Assembly: GCA_964655775.1 (NCBI GenBank)
Contig: CAZZNQ010000052.1
Location: 1 to 28,711 of the forward strand
Source of the DNA: CAZZNQ01 sp964655775
GTDB lineage: Bacteria > Planctomycetota > Brocadiia > SM23-32
Length of the DNA stretch: 28,711 bases
Direction of reading: 5' to 3'
Made by a program: the position numbers and the translations under genes. Below the pieces are notes generated by a model. That model was not told where the DNA came from. It saw nothing but the letters and a program-made list of their open reading frames with translations, and did no database searches. Of the stretch, positions 23,760 to 28,711 are shown piece by piece. Position 1 is the first letter of the stretch. Each line of letters opens with the position of its first letter.

Positions 23760-25541
23760 ATGGCAGACACAGCACTGAACAACCGGAGCATGGGAACGCG
23801 TTCCGCGCCGGGACCTCGGCTCGCGTTGCGCGTACGCGCGGCGGTTTCGCTGGGTGCCATAGCCCTGGCCATGCTGGGTCTGGTCGCGCGGCTTGCCTAC
23901 CTGCAGATTCATGACGCCCGATTCTACTCGCGGCTGGCCGCCCAGCAGCAGATCGTCGACCGCAAGCTTTCCGCCCAAAGGGGCAAGATATACGACCGCA
24001 AGGGCAGGCTGCTGGCCTCGTCGGTGCGCGCGTGGAGCGTCTTCGCCGATCCGCAGTCGATCGGCGACGCCGAGGCAACCGCCGCCCTGCTCTCCCATGC
24101 CCTGGAAGTGCCGATCAACACCGTTCGGCGCAGACTCCTGAGGGATTCCAGTTTCGCCTGGATCAAGCGGCAGGTCACCGAGGAGGAGGCCGCCCGCGTC
24201 CGCGCACTGGACCTGGACGGGGTTCACATGCGCCAGGAGAGCAAGCGCGTGTATCCGCAGGGCCGGGTCGCCGCCCACGTCATCGGTTTCACGGACATCG
24301 ACGGGCGCGGACTTGCCGGCACCGAGCGGGCCATGGATGCCCTGCTTCGGGGCAAGCCGGGCATGGAGAAGGTCCGGTGCGACGGTGGCCGCCGCATCAT
24401 CCGCTCCGATCTGGACCGGCTCGAGGTCGCCCCGTTCCACGGTTTTGACGTCAGCCTCGCCCTGGACGCCTACATCCAGAACATCGTAGAGGAGGAGCTT
24501 GCAACGGCCGTTGAAACGCACGAACCGGAAAGCGCGGTCGCCCTGGTGCTTGACCCGTCGGACGGCTCCGTTCTTGCGATGGCTTCGTGGCCGAGTTTCG
24601 ACCCACAGGACCCCACCGCCCGCCCCGTCGCGAACCAGCGCAACATCGCCATATGCGACGCCTACGAGATGGGCTCCGTGTTCAAGCCCGTGACGGTCGG
24701 CCTGGCCCTGGACGAAGGGCTGGTCGAGCCGGAGACGGAGTTCGACTGCCACAACGGGGAGTGGCGCTTGGGCAATCGCCGCCTCCACGACGCCCACGAG
24801 TACGGCATCCTGCCGGTTAGCAACGTGCTGGCTCATTCGAGCAACATCGGAGTCGCCCAGATCGGCCTTATGCTCGGTGTCGATGCCTTCTACCGGGGCG
24901 TAAGCCGGTTCGGTTTCGGGTCCGCCACGGGCATAGCGCTGCCCGGCGAAGCCGGCGGCATACTGCGGCCGGCGCGCAACTGGAGCGACTACAGCCTGGT
25001 CAGCGTCTCGTTCGGACAGGAGATCGCCGTCACACCGCTCGCGATGGCGCGCGCGTTCGCAGCGTTCGCGAACGGCGGCGCGCTCCTGCAGCCACGAATC
25101 GTGCAGTCCGTTGTGCGTTCGCACGACGGCGCCGTTGCGTACTCGGCCGGGGAACCCATCCCGGTGGGCACGGCCATCGCCGCCGGGCCCGCCGCGCAGG
25201 TGCTGGACATGCTGCGGCTGGTCGTGACGGAAGGCACCGGCCGCAACGCGAAGCTGCCCGAATACCCCATTGCGGGCAAGACGGGCACGGGACAGCTTCT
25301 TCGCGAGGACGGCAAGGGATACAGCGACAGCCGGTATGTCTCGAGTTTCATCGGCATGGCGCCCGCGCCGGACTGCCGGATTGTGGTCCTGGTGACGCTG
25401 AAGGCGCCGAGCAAGAACGGTTACTACGGCGGTGTGGTCGCCGCCCCAGCGGTGCGCAGGATCGTGCACCGGACACTCAGCTACATGGAGGTGCCGCCCG
25501 CCCCGGAACCGGTGCGGCTGGCATCGGGTGAGAGCCAGTGA
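23760..25541 (+). CDS. ftsI: Septal penicillin-binding protein (FtsI / PBP3 type transpeptidase)
   Basis: The 593-residue class B PBP cross-links septal peptidoglycan. It has a cytoplasmic N-terminus with basic residues, one membrane anchor (about 28-46, AVSLGAIALAMLGLVARLA) and a pedestal domain with RGKIYDRKGRLLA (74-86). The transpeptidase domain has its three active-site motifs: S306-V-F-K309 (in YEMGSVFKPVTVGLAL), S360-S-N362 (AHSSNIGVAQI) and K507-T-G (IAGKTGTGQ). Length and position between ftsL and murE are those of ftsI. No C-terminal PASTA domain is present, unlike the spore-type or Gram-positive forms. The frame ends in the GTGA overlap with murE, indicating coupled translation. 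Presence of this gene implies classical septal cell-wall synthesis. Confidence 0.95.
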   Translation: MADTALNNRSMGTRSAPGPRLALRVRAAVSLGAIALAMLGLVARLAYLQIHDARFYSRLAAQQQIVDRKLSAQRGKIYDRKGRLLASSVRAWSVFADPQSIGDAEATAALLSHALEVPINTVRRRLLRDSSFAWIKRQVTEEEAARVRALDLDGVHMRQESKRVYPQGRVAAHVIGFTDIDGRGLAGTERAMDALLRGKPGMEKVRCDGGRRIIRSDLDRLEVAPFHGFDVSLALDAYIQNIVEEELATAVETHEPESAVALVLDPSDGSVLAMASWPSFDPQDPTARPVANQRNIAICDAYEMGSVFKPVTVGLALDEGLVEPETEFDCHNGEWRLGNRRLHDAHEYGILPVSNVLAHSSNIGVAQIGLMLGVDAFYRGVSRFGFGSATGIALPGEAGGILRPARNWSDYSLVSVSFGQEIAVTPLAMARAFAAFANGGALLQPRIVQSVVRSHDGAVAYSAGEPIPVGTAIAAGPAAQVLDMLRLVVTEGTGRNAKLPEYPIAGKTGTGQLLREDGKGYSDSRYVSSFIGMAPAPDCRIVVLVTLKAPSKNGYYGGVVAAPAVRRIVHRTLSYMEVPPAPEPVRLASGESQ

Positions 25542-27061
25542 CACAAAACACGAAGACGATAGCCCTGGAGCGGAGCCTTTCCGAACTCGTTCGCGGCCTC
25601 GACGTGCACCGCACCGTCAACAGGGCCGATCCAGCCGTGTCCATGCTCGCGCAGGATTCGCGCAACGTGCGACCTGGCGCGCTGTTTGTGGCGATGGAAG
25701 GCGAGCATGCCGACGGGCACGCCTACATCGGCCAGGCCGCCGCGCGCGGCGCCGTTGCCGTAGTCTGCGAGAGGATGCCCGAAGAGACTCCGGCATGCCC
25801 CGTCGTCTGCGTGCCCGACGCACGCAGGGCGCTCAGCAGGCTTGCGGACGCCTTCTACGGCCACCCCTCGCGGGACCTGTACGTAACCGGCATAACGGGT
25901 ACCGACGGCAAGACGAGCACAACCCAGCTTCTGCGCGCGATTCTGAAACAGGCCGACCGGCCCGCCGGCACCATCGGCACGCTCGGCTACTCCCTGGGTG
26001 ATCTGCAGTTCGACACCGACCTGACCACGCCGGAAGCCGTGCCGCTTCACGAAGCGCTGAACCTGATGCGCAACGCCGGCCTGACGGACGTCTGCATGGA
26101 GGTGAGCAGCCACTCCCTCGTCCTCCAGCGCGTGGCGGACGTCCGCTTCGACGCCGCCGTTCTCACCAACATCATGCACGACCACCTGGACTACCACCAC
26201 ACGCGGGAGGAGTACGCGCGTGCCAAGCGCATGCTTTTCGAGGCGCTGCCCAGGGACGCCGTGGCCGTTCTTCCCTCGGACTTCGACCTCTGCGACCAGT
26301 TCAGGCGCGCAACGGAGGCCGAGGTGCTCACCTACAGCACCGGCTACTTGGCGGACGTTCGCGGCCGGATCGTGCGGATGGGCATGGACGGCATGCTGCT
26401 GTCCGTGCGCACCCCCTTCGAGACTTACGAGGTGCAGACCCCGCTGATCGGCACCTACAACTGCCTGAACATTTTGGCCGCTGCGACGCTTGCCTTCGCT
26501 TTCGGCATCGACGTCGAGGTGGTCCAGGAGGCGATGGGCGAGTTCGAAGGCGTACCGGGCCGACTGGAACGGGTCCAGGTGCCGGGCCGCGACGATCTGC
26601 CCGCCGTCTGCGTTGACTACGCCCATACGCCCGGCGCGCTGGAGAAAGTTCTCACAACGCTCCGTCCGCTGGTCAAAGGCAAGCTGGTCTGCCTGGTCGG
26701 CTGCGGCGGCGACCGGGACACCTCCAAGCGCCCCATCATGGCGCGCGCGGCAACGGACCGGGCGGATGTCTCCGTATTCACAGCCGACAACAGCCGCAGC
26801 GAGCGGACCGAGGACATCATCGATCAGATGGTCGCCGGAGTCGAGTCGGAGCTGACCGAGTACCACACCGAACCGGACCGCCGTCGGGCCATTGAACTGG
26901 CCATCTCGCTTGCCCACACCCCCGACTCGATGGTGGTGCTGTGCGGGCGGGGGTGCGAGCGATTCCAGAAGATGGGTGACCAGTTGATTCCGTTCGACGA
27001 CCGGGCCGTCGCCAGGGAAATCATGCAGAGCATGCCGCTGAGACAACGCAAGATAGCCTGA
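25538..27061 (+). CDS. murE: UDP-MurNAc-tripeptide synthetase MurE
   Basis: MurE adds the third amino acid (meso-diaminopimelate or L-lysine) to UDP-MurNAc-L-Ala-D-Glu. The 507-residue protein shows the Mur-ligase P-loop VTGITGTDGKTSTTQLL, the UDP-MurNAc region LTTPEAVPLHEAL, MEVSSHSLVLQRV, NIMHDHLDYH, and the C-terminal domain with VCVDYAHTPGALEKVL. The residue-3 recognition motif reads DNSRSE. It keeps the Arg typical of diaminopimelate enzymes (DNPR), but Ser replaces Pro. Diaminopimelate is therefore the likely substrate. The start is GTG at 25538, overlapping the ftsI stop (GTGA). The next gene begins 7 bases after the stop, so expression is tightly linked. Confidence 0.95.
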   Translation: MTQNTKTIALERSLSELVRGLDVHRTVNRADPAVSMLAQDSRNVRPGALFVAMEGEHADGHAYIGQAAARGAVAVVCERMPEETPACPVVCVPDARRALSRLADAFYGHPSRDLYVTGITGTDGKTSTTQLLRAILKQADRPAGTIGTLGYSLGDLQFDTDLTTPEAVPLHEALNLMRNAGLTDVCMEVSSHSLVLQRVADVRFDAAVLTNIMHDHLDYHHTREEYARAKRMLFEALPRDAVAVLPSDFDLCDQFRRATEAEVLTYSTGYLADVRGRIVRMGMDGMLLSVRTPFETYEVQTPLIGTYNCLNILAAATLAFAFGIDVEVVQEAMGEFEGVPGRLERVQVPGRDDLPAVCVDYAHTPGALEKVLTTLRPLVKGKLVCLVGCGGDRDTSKRPIMARAATDRADVSVFTADNSRSERTEDIIDQMVAGVESELTEYHTEPDRRRAIELAISLAHTPDSMVVLCGRGCERFQKMGDQLIPFDDRAVAREIMQSMPLRQRKIA

Positions 27062-27068
27062 GGACGAA

Positions 27069-28514
27069 GTGGCGCAAGGAACGCGACAGACCATCGGTTA
27101 CCACCTTACCCCTTACGCGCGCGAACACTGGTTCGTTGCGGGCGCGGTCGCCGATGCATGCGAAGGGGAGATCGTACACGGGAATCCCGCCGCCGCGGCC
27201 ACGGCCATTGCCACGGACAGCCGAAAAGTGCGGCCCGGGCACGGGTTCTTCGCCCTGGTCGGCGCCAACCACGACGGCCACGACTATCTGGCCGACGCAG
27301 AGGAGAAGGGCGCCTCGCTCTTGATCGTCGAGAAACACCCGGACGCGTGGCGACCCGCCCCGGGGGTGACCGTCGTGAAGGTGCGCCACACCTCGCGCGC
27401 CCTGCTCGCGCTGGCATCCTGGCATCGCTCGCGCCTGCGGGCAACCGTCGCCGCCGTCACCGGCAGCTTCGGCAAATCCACGGTGAAGAACATGCTGGGA
27501 GGTATCCTGCGGGCTCGGGGTACCTGCACCGTGGCCCCCGCCAGCTTCAACAACCGGATCGGCGTCGCGTCCACGCTGCTGGCCGCCGTGCGGGAGGACC
27601 GCTACGTGGTGACCGAGCTGGGCACAAACCACCCGGGCGAGATCACTGAACTCGCCCGCGCCGTCCGCCCCGACCTGGGACTCATAACGGGCATCGGCCA
27701 CGCGCACCTGGACGGTCTGGGCGGGGTCGAAGGCGTTCGCGAGGCCAAAGCCGAACTCATCCCTTACGTCTCGACGGACGGTGTGTTGCTGCTGAACGCC
27801 GACGACGCCCGCTGCGCATCGCTGGCGGACAGATTTCCCGGACGGATCGTCACCTTCGGCGAAGGCGAATCCGCCCAGGTCAGGGCGTGCGACGTTCGGG
27901 CCGCTGAATCCGGGTGGGAGTTCCGGATCGACGGACAGAGCTTCCGTCTGAACGTGGCCGGACGGCACAACGTGCTGAACGCCGTCGCGGCGGTGGCCGC
28001 GGCGCAGGCACTGGGTGTGACGCCGGAACAGACCGCCGAAGCCCTGCGGGAAGTGGAGATGCCCGCCATGCGGTTCGAGGTGCGGCAGATCGCCGGCGTC
28101 CGGTTCGTTCTGGACTGCTACAACAGCAACCCCTCCGCTATGCGCACGGCCGTTCGCAGTTTCATGCAGGAGCCCTGCTCGGGGCGGCGCATCGTCGTCT
28201 GCGCGGACATGCTGGAACTGGGCAAGCACGAGGGACGCCTCCATCGGGAGACGGGCGCGATGCTGGTGGAGGCCGGTGTCGACCTGCTGTTGGCGGTCGG
28301 GCCGCTCGGACACAACCTGCTGGAAGGCTGGGAGGGCGCGGGCGGAAGCCGGGAAGGCGGCCTGCATTGCCCCTCCGCAGAAGCCGCCGCCTGCCCGCTG
28401 ATGGGCCTGATGCGACCCGGCGATTCCGTCCTGCTCAAAGGTTCGCGCGCCATGGCGCTGGAACGGACCGTGGAGTTGATCACCGAACGCCTGGCAGCGG
28501 AGGAGGCGGCCTGA
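27069..28514 (+). CDS. murF: UDP-MurNAc-tripeptide--D-alanyl-D-alanine ligase MurF
   Basis: MurF joins D-Ala-D-Ala to UDP-MurNAc-tripeptide, the last cytoplasmic step before lipid I. The 481-residue protein has the N-terminal motif ATDSRKVRPGHGFFALVG, the P-loop VTGSFGKSTVKNML, ASFNNRIGVASTLL, ELGTNHPGEI, NVAGRHNVLNAVAAVAAA and LDCYNSNPSAMRTAV. The P-loop differs from the common GKTTTKE: Ser replaces the first Thr after Lys, and Asn replaces the Glu. The fold and other motifs are intact, so it should be active. The start is GTG at 27069 with TGAGG just upstream. Its stop codon overlaps the ATG of the following iron-sulphur protein gene (TGATG). Confidence 0.95.
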   Translation: MAQGTRQTIGYHLTPYAREHWFVAGAVADACEGEIVHGNPAAAATAIATDSRKVRPGHGFFALVGANHDGHDYLADAEEKGASLLIVEKHPDAWRPAPGVTVVKVRHTSRALLALASWHRSRLRATVAAVTGSFGKSTVKNMLGGILRARGTCTVAPASFNNRIGVASTLLAAVREDRYVVTELGTNHPGEITELARAVRPDLGLITGIGHAHLDGLGGVEGVREAKAELIPYVSTDGVLLLNADDARCASLADRFPGRIVTFGEGESAQVRACDVRAAESGWEFRIDGQSFRLNVAGRHNVLNAVAAVAAAQALGVTPEQTAEALREVEMPAMRFEVRQIAGVRFVLDCYNSNPSAMRTAVRSFMQEPCSGRRIVVCADMLELGKHEGRLHRETGAMLVEAGVDLLLAVGPLGHNLLEGWEGAGGSREGGLHCPSAEAAACPLMGLMRPGDSVLLKGSRAMALERTVELITERLAAEEAA

Positions 28515-28711
28515 TGATACAGCTCCTTCTGCCAGCGACCGCGCACTTGCCCGTAGCGTTGCGCGCGGCGCTGGCGGTTCTCAACCGGTTCAGTCTTTTT
28601 TCTCTCAAGTTTGAAAAACAGACCTGCCGTGACTGCAACCTGTGCCAGCGGGACTGCCCGATTGACTCCGGCCCGGTTCCGGATACACGGAATCCCGAGT
28701 GCGTGTACTGT
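28514..28711 (+). CDS. 4Fe-4S binding protein (3' partial)
   Basis: The ATG overlaps the murF stop (TGATG) and the frame runs to the window edge, giving 66 residues. After a short hydrophobic/amphipathic N-terminus (MIQLLLPATAHLPVALRAAL) comes NRFSLFSLKFEKQTCRDC, then a ferredoxin motif C38-x2-C41-x2-C44-x3-C48-P. A second cysteine pair, C63-x2-C66, starts another cluster site. The NRFSLFSLK lead-in resembles what precedes the ferredoxin domain in NapH/NosR-type membrane polyferredoxins, but the usual block of membrane helices before it is missing. Either the protein is a short soluble or peripheral ferredoxin, or its membrane part lies downstream. Function is unknown. Its place directly after murF, inside a dcw cluster, is unusual. 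Confidence 0.7.
   Translation, partial: MIQLLLPATAHLPVALRAALAVLNRFSLFSLKFEKQTCRDCNLCQRDCPIDSGPVPDTRNPECVYC

Noticed and set aside
23529..25544. 671-codon minus-strand open frame
   Set aside because: Antisense to ftsI, which has all three PBP active-site motifs.
25481..28367. Two long minus-strand frames (537 and 448 codons)
   Set aside because: Antisense to murE and murF, which are unambiguous; compositions are typical shadows.
1..28711. tRNA, rRNA, CRISPR, insertion sequence or phage attachment site
   Set aside because: Scanning by eye found no cloverleaf with TTCGA arm, no rRNA core motifs, no regular repeat-spacer array, no transposase and no target-site duplications.

Overview
The window looks like a GC-rich bacterial chromosome segment, most plausibly from the PVC superphylum (a planctomycete or a verrucomicrobial/kiritimatiellal/lentisphaeral relative). 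This placement is inferred from gene content: a pilus-like operon whose gene order resembles the Akkermansia muciniphila Amuc_1098-1102 locus as I remember it, Gly/Pro/Met-rich linkers, and a sulfatase-family enzyme. The dcw (division and cell wall) cluster carries ftsI, ftsL, murE and murF, so the organism probably makes peptidoglycan. No rRNA, tRNA, insertion sequence, phage gene or CRISPR array was seen.

Left part (1-7287): the C-terminal PDZ end of an HtrA-like protease with a strong terminator; a minus-strand sulfatase-superfamily gene followed at once by a 49-residue membrane protein; a divergent CstA-type transporter; rpmE (L31) and prfA (RF1) behind one promoter; and a convergent sppA whose stop codon overlaps the end of prfA.

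Centre (7423-18687, all minus strand): a pilus/secretin-type envelope operon. From the promoter outward it encodes a fused PilM-PilN inner-membrane protein, a PilO-like (Amuc_1100-like) protein, a second single-pass protein with an FN3-like domain (Amuc_1099-like position), a 904-residue helical lipoprotein, a 1085-residue helical-repeat plus secretin protein, and a small exported protein, ending at an intrinsic terminator. Three consecutive inner-membrane subunits share an unusual Met/Gly/Pro linker. No pilin, PilB/PilT ATPase or PilC is present, so the locus encodes an alignment complex plus outer-membrane channel whose motor, if any, lies elsewhere. miaA lies just upstream on the same strand, but the operon has its own near-consensus promoter directly after the miaA stop.

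Right part (19671-28711): a ROK sugar kinase on the plus strand, convergent ruvX (yqgF), then a 535-base gene-free stretch. That stretch holds a candidate structured minus-strand RNA of about 190 nt and the promoter of the dcw cluster. The cluster runs mraZ - rsmH - ftsL - ftsI - murE - murF with short gaps or overlaps. MraZ-box-like TGGGN repeats lie at the mraZ start, suggesting autoregulation. A 4Fe-4S protein, translationally coupled to murF, runs off the right edge where mraY would often be expected.
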